In this document: in pieces, positions 1 through 6,493 of the stretch
How the letters are laid out: each line of letters begins with the position of its first letter
Numbering within the stretch: position 1 is the first letter of the stretch
Assembly: GCA_949127705.1 (NCBI GenBank)
Contig: CASBQJ010000421.1
Span: 1-7,004, forward strand
DNA from: Synechococcales cyanobacterium PMM_0085
GTDB lineage: Bacteria; Cyanobacteriota; Cyanobacteriia; Elainellales; Elainellaceae
Length of the DNA stretch: 7,004 nt
Direction: 5' to 3'
Program-made: the position numbers and the translations under genes
Notes under the pieces: generated by a model
Databases searched by the model: none
Seen by the model: the letters and a program-made list of their open reading frames with translations, nothing else
What the model was told of the DNA's origin: nothing

Positions 1-48
1 CCTCATGGCTGCTTCCCGGTTAACGAAACCTCAATCTCTCAATTTGTC

Positions 49-84
49 ATTCGTAGAGACGCGATTAATCGCGTCTCTACGAAT
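49..84. repeat. Perfect 36-bp palindrome (REP/MITE-like)
   Basis: The left arm ATTCGTAGAGACGCGATT (49-66) is followed with no spacer by its exact reverse complement (67-84). The flanking bases 48 and 85 are both C, so the symmetry stops there. It lies 6 bases beyond the chlH stop codon, so the chlH transcript would carry it as a long hairpin close to its end. On the chlH strand no U-tract follows, so it is not a textbook intrinsic terminator, though it could block 3' exonucleases. From memory, palindromes with a GTAGAGACG...CGTCTCTAC core are scattered through many filamentous cyanobacterial genomes; that family assignment is not tested here. The palindrome itself is certain; its function is inference. 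Confidence 0.9.
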
Positions 85-90
85 CCATCC

Positions 91-3000
91 CTAATCGATT
101 CCTTCAATTCGATCTTCAACTTCCTGATACAGCTCACGGAGCATATCGAGATTTGCTTCGCTGGTTTCCCAGTAGCCGCGACCGTTCATCTCCAGCAGGG
201 TGCTGACGATCTTACGGAACGAGTTAGGGTTGAGGTTGAGCAAACGCTTTCTCATCTCTTCGTCTTGAATGAACGTGGTGTTCACGTCTTCATATACCCA
301 GTTATCTACCGCTCCAGCCGTGGCTGACCAGCCAGTGGTATTGACCAATCGCTTCGACAGTTCCCGTACGCCTTCATAGCCGTGGGAGAGCATCCCTTCG
401 TACCATTTGGGGTTGAGCAGCTTGGTGCGTGCATCTAACCGAACGGTTTCGGAGAGGCTGCGCACTTGGGCATTGGCGGTCGTGGTGTCAGCAATGTAAG
501 AGGCAGGCTGCTTGCCATCGGTGCGCAAGCGAGCGACCACTTTGGTAGGGTCGGAGTCGAAGTAGTGCGACACATCGGTGAGGGAAATCTCCGATGAGTC
601 GAGGTTTTGAAAGGTGACATCGACCGTCTTTAGCGCCGTCTCAAAGATTTGGCGAGAGTCATCCATGACGCCGGGATTGTCGGAGTTAAAGGCAAACCCT
701 TTACGTGCCAAGTACATATTTTGCAGCTCGGCTTCGCTGTCCCAGGTGGCATTTTCTACCGCCAGGTTGACGTTAGACGAATAGGAGCCGGAGGCATTGG
801 AGAAGACGCGGGTGGCGGCTTGTCGCAGGTGAATACCCATCTCTTCGGCTTGCAGCAGAGCGTGTTTGCGGACAAAGTTCATCTCCAGCGGTTCCTCGGC
901 TTCAGCGGCCATTTTGATGGCGCGATCGAGGAGGTTCATTTGGTTGATGAACAGGTCGCGGAATACGCCAGAACAGTTCACCACCACGTCTATCCGAGGC
1001 CGACCCAGTTCTTCTAGCGAGATCATCTCCAGCTTGTTGACCCGACCTAACGAGTCGGCTACGGGTCGAACGCCAACCAACAGCATCACCTGCGCTAGGG
1101 ATTCGCCATAGGTTTTGATGTTGTCGGTACCCCACAAGACAAAGGCAACCGTTTCGGGGTAGTGGCCGCCGTTTTCGGCTGCCTGCCGCGCCAGTAAGCG
1201 ATCCACCACAATTTGAGCTGCCTGCACGGCTGCGGTGGTGGGAATAGACTGGGGATCAAGGGCGTGGATGTTTTTACCTGTGGGCAGCACATCGGGGTTG
1301 CGAATGGGGTCGCCGCCGGGACCAGGAATCACATATTCACCTTCCAATGCCTGGAGCAGTGCGCCTAGCTCATTGTCCGCCACAATCTGCTTCAAACAGA
1401 ATTCGAGGTATTCAAACAGTGGCTTGATATCGTCTGGCTTGACTTGGGGGTAGCCTGCGGCCGCCAGGGATTCAGTCCAGGGTTCTTTTTTACCCATGTT
1501 GAAGAAGTTGAGCTTGGTGACCAGAGAGACGCGCCCCTCAGCGTCAATCTGCTCTTTTACCATGGCAGCAACGGCGCTACGAATAGCCTGGGTAATGTCA
1601 AACAGGAGCTGAACGTCGGCTAAGACACCGCGATCGCCTCCCTTGTACAGGTCATCAATATCGCGCCCCAAACTCTCAGCAATAATCCGCTGTAGGCTCT
1701 TGAGTCCGTCTTCGGGGCGATCGAGTCCGGCAATGTTGACGAGGGTGGCGATCGCCTCTTCGGCAGTGGGCGGCTTGCCAACGACATGCAGCCCACAAGG
1801 CAGCAAGCGCGACTCAATCTCCATTAGCTTGATGTAAACCTTGCCCACTAAGGTATCGCGCTGTTCGGCAGTGAACTCGCTGGCATCGGCGACGGGCAGG
1901 ACGATGTCTTTGTCCAGATTGACCACACGACATTTCTCAACAATGGCATTGACGATGGGGACACCACGGCCGCTGTCTTTGAGAGTTTGATAAGAGGCAA
2001 TCAGTTCGCTCAGTTCCTTCAACCCCTTGTATAGCCCAGCGTTTTCGGCGGGGGGTGTCAGGTAGCTGATGGTTTCGGCATAGCCCCGGCGCTTGGCGAT
2101 CGTGGCTTCTGAGGGGTTATTGGCTGCGTAATAGTAGAGGTTAGGGATCTTGCCGATCAGATTGTCGGGGTAGCAGTCGTTCGACATCCCCATTTGCTTA
2201 CCCGGCATAAACTCCAGCGACCCGTGGGTGCCAAAGTGCAGCACAGCGTCTGCTTTCCACAGATGCTCTAGATAGGTGTAGTAGGCAGCAAACCCGTGGT
2301 GGGGGCTGGCGGAGCGAGAGAATAGCAGCCGCATCGGGTCGCCTTCGTAGCCAAAGGTAGGCTGGATGCCAATGAAGACGTTGCCGAAGGATTTGCCGTA
2401 AATCAACAGGCTTTGCCCATCGGAGTTGAGATTTCCAGGCGGCGGACCCCAAGATTCTTCCAGACGGTGGGAATATGGCGTCAGCGCTTCATATTCTGGC
2501 ACCGACATCCGATAGGCGACGTTTAGCTCTGGGCTGTTGTATTGCGCCTGAGCGTCGTGGATCACGGCTTGCATGAGCGCTTCCGCCGATTCTGGCAGGT
2601 CGTCTACCTCGTAGCCGTTATTGCGCAGGGCTTTCATCACTTCGTAGATGGAGCCAAAGACGTCTAGATAGGCGGCGGTTCCCACATTCCCTTTGTCTGG
2701 CGGGAAACTGAAAACGGTAATGGCCAGCCGCTTTTGCAGGCGAGGCTTGCGGCGCAAATTAGCCCACTTCATCGCTCGTTGGGTGATCGCTTCAATTCGA
2801 TCTTGAAGGGCGATCGCCTTACCAGTAGCGCCATCGCGTCCCGATAGAATAATCGGTTCGATTGCCCCATCTAGCTCGGGCAGCGCAATTTGCAAGGCCA
2901 CCTGAATTGGGTGCAGACCCAGATCGCTGTCTTGCCACTCTTCGGTGGTTTGGAACACCAGCGGCAGCGCCACCATATAGGGACGATTCAACCGCTTCAG

Positions 3001-4083
3001 CGAATCGATCGCCTTAGGATGATCTTGCCTAGCAGGGCCACCGACTAGAGCAAAGCCCGTCAGCGAGATCACCACATCTACCATCGTCTTCTTTGTCAGC
3101 GGATCGTAGAAGTAGACATCTACGGGCTTGGAGAAATCTAGCCCGCCTGCAAACACGGGGATCACCCGTGCGCCCAGGCATTCTAGCTCTTGAATCATCG
3201 CCACATAGTGGGCGTCATCACCCGTGACCAGGTGAGTTCGTTGCAGCACCAGCCCAATCGTCGGCACCAGTGGATCTTTGAGATCGGCCTCAATATCACG
3301 CCGCGAGCTGTGCCAGTTGAGGTACTCCTTCAAGTCTTCATACATGTGCGGCGCAAGCGGATGCCAGATACCCATGTCGGGATAGGTGACTGGGTCGCGA
3401 TACAGCAGCGGGGCGTCGGGAGTAGCACCGGGCATGGCGTCCACGGTGCAATACTTATCGACCAGCATCAGCAGAAAGCTCTCCAGGTTATCGGAAGAAC
3501 CACCTAGCCAATACTGAAAGCTCATCATGAAGTTGCGAGCATCCTGCGCCTTGTCCATCGGCAGGTATTTCAGCACCTTGGGCAAGGTGTTGAGCAGTTT
3601 TAGCATGGCGTCTTGAAAGCCCGCTCCAGACTTCTCTTTACGCTTGCGCATGAACTGGGCGATCGCGCTTTTCGACTGGCCCAGCTGCGCCATGGAGAAG
3701 CTGCCCATTTTGTTAAGGCGCATCACCTGGGGCATGGAGGGAAAGACGACAGCGACATCCAGGCGATCGCGCACCGGTTCGACTGCTGCCACGACTTTTT
3801 CAGCCAGTTCTTCAATAAAAATCAGTGAGGCAATAAAGATGTTGGCTTCAGAAACATCTTTTTGAAAGGCGGCGTAATTTTCGGCGCTGCGGAGTTCCTC
3901 CAGCAGGTAGCCACTAATTTCAATGGCCAGGTTGGGGCTGGCATCGTTAATCGAGCGCACTGCCACAGATAGGGCACTTTGGTACTGCGGCTCGAGCACG
4001 ACATAGACCACCTTGATCAGCGATCGCCCTTGAAGGCTATCGGGTGTAATGTGTCTGATCGTGGGCTTGACGTGAGTGAACAT
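91..4083 (-). CDS. chlH: Magnesium chelatase subunit H (ChlH), complete
   Basis: This is the large porphyrin-binding subunit of magnesium chelatase. With the ChlI-ChlD ATPase it inserts Mg2+ into protoporphyrin IX, the first step committed to chlorophyll. The product is 1330 residues, about the usual cyanobacterial length. The N-terminus (MFTHVKPTIRHITPD) and the roughly 20-190 region match the DUF3479 domain of ChlH/BchH, which cobaltochelatase CobN lacks. The rest is a CobN/Mg-chelatase domain. It includes HFGTHGSLEFMPGK (616-629, with His616, His620, Glu624) and NNPSEATIAKRRG (655-667, with Glu659). Glu659 probably corresponds to the active-site glutamate Glu660 described for Synechocystis ChlH, allowing a one-residue offset. 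The ATG is supported by a GAGGAG Shine-Dalgarno 9 bases upstream. No frameshift or internal stop is seen. The upstream gene on the same strand is 444 bases away, so chlH probably has its own promoter. chlI, chlD and gun4 are not in the window. Confidence 0.98.
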   Translation of the reverse strand: MFTHVKPTIRHITPDSLQGRSLIKVVYVVLEPQYQSALSVAVRSINDASPNLAIEISGYLLEELRSAENYAAFQKDVSEANIFIASLIFIEELAEKVVAAVEPVRDRLDVAVVFPSMPQVMRLNKMGSFSMAQLGQSKSAIAQFMRKRKEKSGAGFQDAMLKLLNTLPKVLKYLPMDKAQDARNFMMSFQYWLGGSSDNLESFLLMLVDKYCTVDAMPGATPDAPLLYRDPVTYPDMGIWHPLAPHMYEDLKEYLNWHSSRRDIEADLKDPLVPTIGLVLQRTHLVTGDDAHYVAMIQELECLGARVIPVFAGGLDFSKPVDVYFYDPLTKKTMVDVVISLTGFALVGGPARQDHPKAIDSLKRLNRPYMVALPLVFQTTEEWQDSDLGLHPIQVALQIALPELDGAIEPIILSGRDGATGKAIALQDRIEAITQRAMKWANLRRKPRLQKRLAITVFSFPPDKGNVGTAAYLDVFGSIYEVMKALRNNGYEVDDLPESAEALMQAVIHDAQAQYNSPELNVAYRMSVPEYEALTPYSHRLEESWGPPPGNLNSDGQSLLIYGKSFGNVFIGIQPTFGYEGDPMRLLFSRSASPHHGFAAYYTYLEHLWKADAVLHFGTHGSLEFMPGKQMGMSNDCYPDNLIGKIPNLYYYAANNPSEATIAKRRGYAETISYLTPPAENAGLYKGLKELSELIASYQTLKDSGRGVPIVNAIVEKCRVVNLDKDIVLPVADASEFTAEQRDTLVGKVYIKLMEIESRLLPCGLHVVGKPPTAEEAIATLVNIAGLDRPEDGLKSLQRIIAESLGRDIDDLYKGGDRGVLADVQLLFDITQAIRSAVAAMVKEQIDAEGRVSLVTKLNFFNMGKKEPWTESLAAAGYPQVKPDDIKPLFEYLEFCLKQIVADNELGALLQALEGEYVIPGPGGDPIRNPDVLPTGKNIHALDPQSIPTTAAVQAAQIVVDRLLARQAAENGGHYPETVAFVLWGTDNIKTYGESLAQVMLLVGVRPVADSLGRVNKLEMISLEELGRPRIDVVVNCSGVFRDLFINQMNLLDRAIKMAAEAEEPLEMNFVRKHALLQAEEMGIHLRQAATRVFSNASGSYSSNVNLAVENATWDSEAELQNMYLARKGFAFNSDNPGVMDDSRQIFETALKTVDVTFQNLDSSEISLTDVSHYFDSDPTKVVARLRTDGKQPASYIADTTTANAQVRSLSETVRLDARTKLLNPKWYEGMLSHGYEGVRELSKRLVNTTGWSATAGAVDNWVYEDVNTTFIQDEEMRKRLLNLNPNSFRKIVSTLLEMNGRGYWETSEANLDMLRELYQEVEDRIEGID

Positions 4084-4092
4084 GCAGGCAAG

Positions 4093-4098
4093 CTCCTC
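4093..4098 (-). promoter_or_regulatory. Shine-Dalgarno of chlH
   Basis: The minus strand reads GAGGAG here, with 9 bases before the chlH ATG at 4083-4081. Motif and spacing are close to ideal and fix the start codon. Such a strong site stands out because the other two genes in the window have weak sites or none. Confidence 0.8.
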
Positions 4099-4230
4099 TC
4101 AAAAGGGGGTTAATGGCGGACATGGGCGGGGGTAGACAGGCTAGGCGCAAAAAATAAATCAATCTCTCGCTCAACACGTCGATGGTTAAGGCTAAGAGAT
4201 GCGCCTGCAAAAACTTATTGCCAACACAGC

Positions 4231-4249
4231 GTTACATTTGATTTATACC
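4231..4249 (+). promoter_or_regulatory. Possible HLR1-like (RpaB) site
   Basis: GTTACATT at 4231-4238 matches the HLR1 half-site (G/T)TTACA(T/A)(T/A) at all eight positions. The second unit, TTTATACC at 4242-4249, matches only five of eight and is 3 bases away rather than the usual 2. HLR1 is the direct-repeat site of the response regulator RpaB, which controls many light-responsive photosynthesis genes in cyanobacteria. The site overlaps the possible -10 of chlH, a position where binding would be expected to repress. One good half-site can easily occur by chance. Confidence 0.2.
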
Positions 4250-4250
4250 A
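4242..4250 (-). promoter_or_regulatory. Possible extended -10 promoter for chlH
   Basis: The minus strand reads TGG-TATAAA, which fits an extended -10 element (TGnTATAAT with one mismatch). No good -35 hexamer lies 16-18 bases upstream. Transcription would start near 4235 and give a leader of about 150 bases. The assignment rests on motif only and competes with the candidate at 4337-4366. Confidence 0.3.
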
Positions 4251-4336
4251 GAAAAGCCTTGCCAAGTGGGCGATCCAGCGTCTAACTGAAACAATTTGAT
4301 AGAAAAAATGAGATGTTTCTTCATATTTATTTGCAA

Positions 4337-4366
4337 AGTATGGAGTAAGTACTCAGATATTGTTAA
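4337..4366 (-). promoter_or_regulatory. Alternative promoter candidate for chlH
   Basis: On the minus strand TTAACA (4366-4361, five of six matches to TTGACA) is followed after 18 bases by CATACT (4342-4337, four of six to TATAAT). The spacer contains the inverted repeat GAGTA-AG-TACTC at 4343-4354. This would give a leader of about 245 bases. Evidence is motif matching inside an AT-rich stretch, so false positives are likely. Confidence 0.25.
4343..4354. repeat. Short inverted repeat, operator-like
   Basis: GAGTA (4343-4347) and TACTC (4350-4354) are perfect inverted arms around the dinucleotide AG. It lies within the spacer of one possible chlH promoter, where a dimeric repressor or activator could bind. 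Five-base arms are short enough to be chance. Confidence 0.25.
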
Positions 4367-4420
4367 GCATTTTTAATAGTCTCTAGGCGGGCTAAAAACC
4401 TGACTGGTTTGATCTCATGC

Positions 4421-4455
4421 GCCGCGAAACGCCATCTGGGAGGGCATTTCGCGGC
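4421..4455 (-). terminator. Strong hairpin, possible terminator of the glycosyltransferase gene
   Basis: The arms 4421-4433 and 4443-4455 are 13 bases each, around a 9-base loop. In minus-strand RNA all 13 positions pair, with one G-U wobble. In plus-strand RNA the same position is a C-A mismatch, which favours function on the minus strand. It begins about 70 bases past the glycosyltransferase stop. No U-run follows directly; a run of five U comes about 20 bases later, after a weaker AAACC-AGTCA-GGTTT stem-loop (4398-4412 region). It may be a terminator, a 3'-end stabiliser or a processing site ahead of chlH. Confidence 0.45.
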
Positions 4456-4527
4456 AAATTTAGTTTTCTGTGCAGCATGTTCAGAGCGCACAATCAACGC
4501 GATTTAGCCAATGCTTTAACAGCATCC

Positions 4528-6177
4528 TTAGCGACCCGACAACTTTTTCAAGCGCCAAATATATTCTGCGTCGCGCTGCGTCGGTTGGGTCAGGCGTTCA
4601 CCGCTCATCACCTGGATCAGCTGCCATTGCCGTTGAGCCAACTGGTCTCTTAATTGATCAGAGGCGCGGAAGATCAGCAGATTACTGCCCTTGTCATGTT
4701 CTGTCTCTACTAGCGTTAGGTCAGGCGTCTTGGGATTAAGCAAAAGGAGTTTGACCTTGGGTTCGAGGCGATCGCTTATGGCAAGTAGATCGCCTGTATT
4801 GGTATAGTCATCGCCCAGATTGCTGATCACGACAGGGGCGGGTAAGCTGTTGATATATCGGGCAATTTTACCGTTGGAGTAGCTCAGGTCTTTGCTCCAC
4901 CAGGTATCGGCAGCGGCACTTACGGTGCAAGAGGCAATGCTGCCTGCTAGCACCAGCGCCAATATGCCCTGCCAAATGCGATGGCCTGAGCGCAGCCCCA
5001 CCATCAGCCAGTAGCTCACTGCCAGCTGAATCCCAGGGAAGCAAGAGATTAAATAGCGGGTGACGGCAGATCGTTTGCCGCCCTGGGTCACATCGGGCAA
5101 CGCCAGCAGTAGAAATGGGATCAAAACCGAGGTGAGAATGAATAGCCAGGTAATCGGCGGCGTCCGGCGGCAAACCGTGTAGAGCGCCCAGCCAATCATC
5201 ATCATAAACACGCCCCGCACTACAAACGTCCAGGGATTGTCAAACCCAAAGTCTAGATCAAAAAACACAGAGGTAAAACTCAGCGTCCACAGCTTGACAA
5301 GGTACGGCAATCCGGGCGAAACGCGAGTCCAGTCTGTCGTTGCCAGCGCCCTGCCCAGATTAGAAATCAGCACCCATAGCCAGGGGGCATACAGCACCAG
5401 CGCCAGGGCGATCGCGCCACTAAAGCCCTTCAGCGTCGAAACTTGGCGCTTGCGGCGAAATGGATCCGGGACTGGCATCCAGATCCGCAGCAGGGCATAG
5501 GCTCCTTGCCCAATTAGCGTGAGGCCGAAAAACGGATGAGTATATAGTCCAACTGCGGTGGCGATCGCATACCAAAGCCAGCTGCGCCACCGAGCCAGCC
5601 GCAATGCCCGCAACAGTAGCCAGCTACTGCCAATAATGGCAACCGTGAGTAAGCCATACTGGCGAGCTGTTTGGTCAAACAAAATATTGACAGGCGACAG
5701 CGCTAGCAGCCCTGTGGCCAGCAACGCCGCCATGGGGGAGGCAAACAGCTCCATCGCCAGCCAATACATCAGCGGCAACCCCAACAGACTGAGCACCGCC
5801 GATAAGCTGCGCGTCGCTGTGTAAGAACTGCCAAATAGCTGCATCCAGACCCGCGATAGTAGAAAGTAAAGCGGCGGATGCTGGGGATCTTCTGTGGCCA
5901 ACGATCGAATTGTATCGGCGGCTGTGCTGCCCGGTTTGATCTGAAAAAACGTTTGCAGCGATGGGGCTGGAACCACCCGGTTTTGAAACAGCTCTTGGTC
6001 AATTTGATCGCGGGTGTAGCCCGCTGCCCGCATGGTGGTGTAGGCTTCATCGTGCCAGTAGATTTTGTAATCTAGCCGGAAAAACCGGAAAAATAGCCCC
6101 AGTAGCACCATCGCTAGAATTACCCCCAAAAAGCTAGGGGTAAGGAGTTCCGGGCGTTTGAACTGGTGGCGATTCAT
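4528..6177 (-). CDS. Polytopic membrane glycosyltransferase, GT39/GT-C type
   Basis: The 549-residue product looks like an ArnT/PMT-type GT-C enzyme, which transfers a sugar from a polyprenyl-phosphate donor at the outer face of the cytoplasmic membrane. After a short basic N-terminus and a first membrane segment (about 14-33), the first external loop carries WHDEAY (41-46). Asp43-Glu44 match the acidic pair typical of GT-C catalytic or metal sites. EDPQHPPLYFLL (96-107) and ARQYGLL (171-177) match other conserved spots of the family. About ten to eleven hydrophobic segments run to about residue 421, followed by a soluble C-terminal part (about 425-549). The ATG is the first in frame before the conserved region; only a weak GAGAG lies upstream. 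The sugar and acceptor cannot be told from sequence. It shares a strand with chlH but has no obvious functional link. The neighbouring LpxB-like gene is divergent. Confidence 0.85.
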   Translation of the reverse strand: MNRHQFKRPELLTPSFLGVILAMVLLGLFFRFFRLDYKIYWHDEAYTTMRAAGYTRDQIDQELFQNRVVPAPSLQTFFQIKPGSTAADTIRSLATEDPQHPPLYFLLSRVWMQLFGSSYTATRSLSAVLSLLGLPLMYWLAMELFASPMAALLATGLLALSPVNILFDQTARQYGLLTVAIIGSSWLLLRALRLARWRSWLWYAIATAVGLYTHPFFGLTLIGQGAYALLRIWMPVPDPFRRKRQVSTLKGFSGAIALALVLYAPWLWVLISNLGRALATTDWTRVSPGLPYLVKLWTLSFTSVFFDLDFGFDNPWTFVVRGVFMMMIGWALYTVCRRTPPITWLFILTSVLIPFLLLALPDVTQGGKRSAVTRYLISCFPGIQLAVSYWLMVGLRSGHRIWQGILALVLAGSIASCTVSAAADTWWSKDLSYSNGKIARYINSLPAPVVISNLGDDYTNTGDLLAISDRLEPKVKLLLLNPKTPDLTLVETEHDKGSNLLIFRASDQLRDQLAQRQWQLIQVMSGERLTQPTQRDAEYIWRLKKLSGR

Positions 6178-6208
6178 GCAAAGACTCTCACAGCGTCAGC
6201 CTCTCAGT

Positions 6209-6227
6209 TTACCGGAACATTACCGGA
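6209..6227. promoter_or_regulatory. Spaced direct repeat TTACCGGA x2, possible regulator site
   Basis: TTACCGGA occurs at 6209-6216 and again at 6220-6227, separated by ACA, so the copies repeat every 11 bases, about one helical turn. This is the geometry of tandem-binding response regulators, although the sequence is not a Pho box or another site I recognise. The pair lies 32-50 bases before the glycosyltransferase ATG and overlaps its possible -10. Confidence 0.35.
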
Positions 6228-6245
6228 GAAATTGTTAATGCTCAA
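6217..6245 (-). promoter_or_regulatory. Weak promoter candidate for the membrane glycosyltransferase
   Basis: On the minus strand TTGAGC (6245-6240, four of six to TTGACA) is followed after a 17-base spacer by TAATGT (6222-6217, three of six to TATAAT). The start would be near 6210, giving a leader of about 30 bases. The spacing is ideal but the -10 is poor. Confidence 0.22.
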
Positions 6246-6493
6246 CCTGGACGAGTCAGCGCCCCGTCATACCTTCGGCCTGTAGATTGGCTCCACAGGT
6301 GCACCAGGCGATGCCTGCTGATAGGATTCAGCTGGCGGATACGTTGAACTGTTAGTCCGACGAGAGTGGCGATCGCCCCCAGCAAAATTAAGATACTCCT
6401 GCCTGTAACAATTGAGATTTCCGTAGCAGTTGAGATTTCCGTAGCAGTTGAGATTTCCGTAACAATTGAAATTTCTACACCCGATAGACCCAT
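6242..6493 (-). CDS. Doubtful small ORF, 83 residues, possible membrane protein
   Basis: An ATG at 6493-6491 opens an 83-codon frame ending in TGA at 6244-6242. The N-terminal third is a six-residue repeat of the form EISTAT, encoded by the 18-bp tandem repeat. It is followed by a hydrophobic stretch (SILILLGAIATLVGLTV, about 32-48) and a basic tail. The ATG overlaps the ATG of the divergent LpxB-like gene within one CATG. The same frame stays open into that gene, to 6703, which weakens the case because that part is clearly antisense. No Shine-Dalgarno or homologue is recognised. I include it as a low-confidence candidate only. Confidence 0.12.
   Translation of the reverse strand: MGLSGVEISIVTEISTATEISTATEISIVTGRSILILLGAIATLVGLTVQRIRQLNPISRHRLVHLWSQSTGRRYDGALTRPG
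6405..6476. repeat. 18-bp tandem repeat, four copies
   Basis: The unit is GTARCARTTGAGATTTCC. The two inner copies carry GTAGCAGTT and the two outer copies carry GTAACAATT. The second half is GAGATTTCC in the first three copies and GAAATTTCT in the last. The array ends 15 bases before the ATG of the LpxB-like gene. Its period is a multiple of three and it has no stop codon in the plus frame that runs into that gene, nor in one minus-strand frame. It could be an array of regulator-binding sites, a slippage-prone tract affecting expression, or part of an N-terminal extension. The repeat is certain; its role is unknown. Confidence 0.95.

Larger units (their letters stand above)
4084..4527. other. 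Intergenic region upstream of chlH
   Basis: This 444-base stretch lies between two minus-strand genes and has no convincing coding sequence. The part nearest chlH (about 4101-4150) is G-rich on the plus strand; about 4280-4400 is clearly AT-rich compared with both flanks. It must hold the chlH control region unless chlH is read through from the glycosyltransferase gene. Listed separately are two promoter candidates, a possible HLR1-like half-site, a short inverted repeat and a 13-bp-stem hairpin. A small inverted repeat ATGCT-TTAAC-AGCAT also sits at 4511-4525, just after the glycosyltransferase stop. I see no recognisable riboswitch, tRNA or known ncRNA. Confidence 0.7.
6178..6491. other. 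Divergent intergenic region
   Basis: This 314-base region separates the minus-strand membrane glycosyltransferase from the plus-strand LpxB-like gene and should hold both promoters. It contains a spaced direct repeat with an overlapping weak promoter near the glycosyltransferase start, a small inverted repeat CAGGC-GAT-GCCTG (6305-6317), a HIP1 octamer (6369-6376) and a four-copy 18-bp tandem repeat (6405-6476). No good plus-strand promoter was recognised. A doubtful minus-strand ORF covers most of it. Confidence 0.7.

Noticed and set aside
49..84. Classical intrinsic terminator of chlH
   Set aside because: The hairpin is strong but no U-tract follows on the chlH strand, so I list it as a palindromic repeat with a possible 3'-end role.
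649..1017. 122-codon plus-strand ORF inside chlH
   Set aside because: It is antisense to strongly conserved chlH coding sequence, has no recognisable motif or ribosome site, and is best explained as a shadow of the codon use on the other strand. The other short ORFs within chlH are rejected for the same reason.
91..4083. Cobaltochelatase CobN instead of ChlH
   Set aside because: The N-terminal DUF3479-like region, the 1330-residue length and the cyanobacterial-type N- and C-termini fit ChlH. The shared chelatase domain alone would not separate them.
4337..4352. NtcA-type site (GTA-N8-TAC)
   Set aside because: GTA and TAC are present but separated by 9 bases rather than 8, and no suitably placed -10 for nitrogen-type activation is seen.
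4417..4653. 78-codon plus-strand ORF across the end of the glycosyltransferase gene
   Set aside because: It starts at the 4421-4455 hairpin, overlaps the glycosyltransferase 3' end in antisense, and shows no family features or Shine-Dalgarno.
6405..6476. CRISPR array
   Set aside because: The 18-bp units are directly adjacent with no unique spacers, and no cas genes are present.
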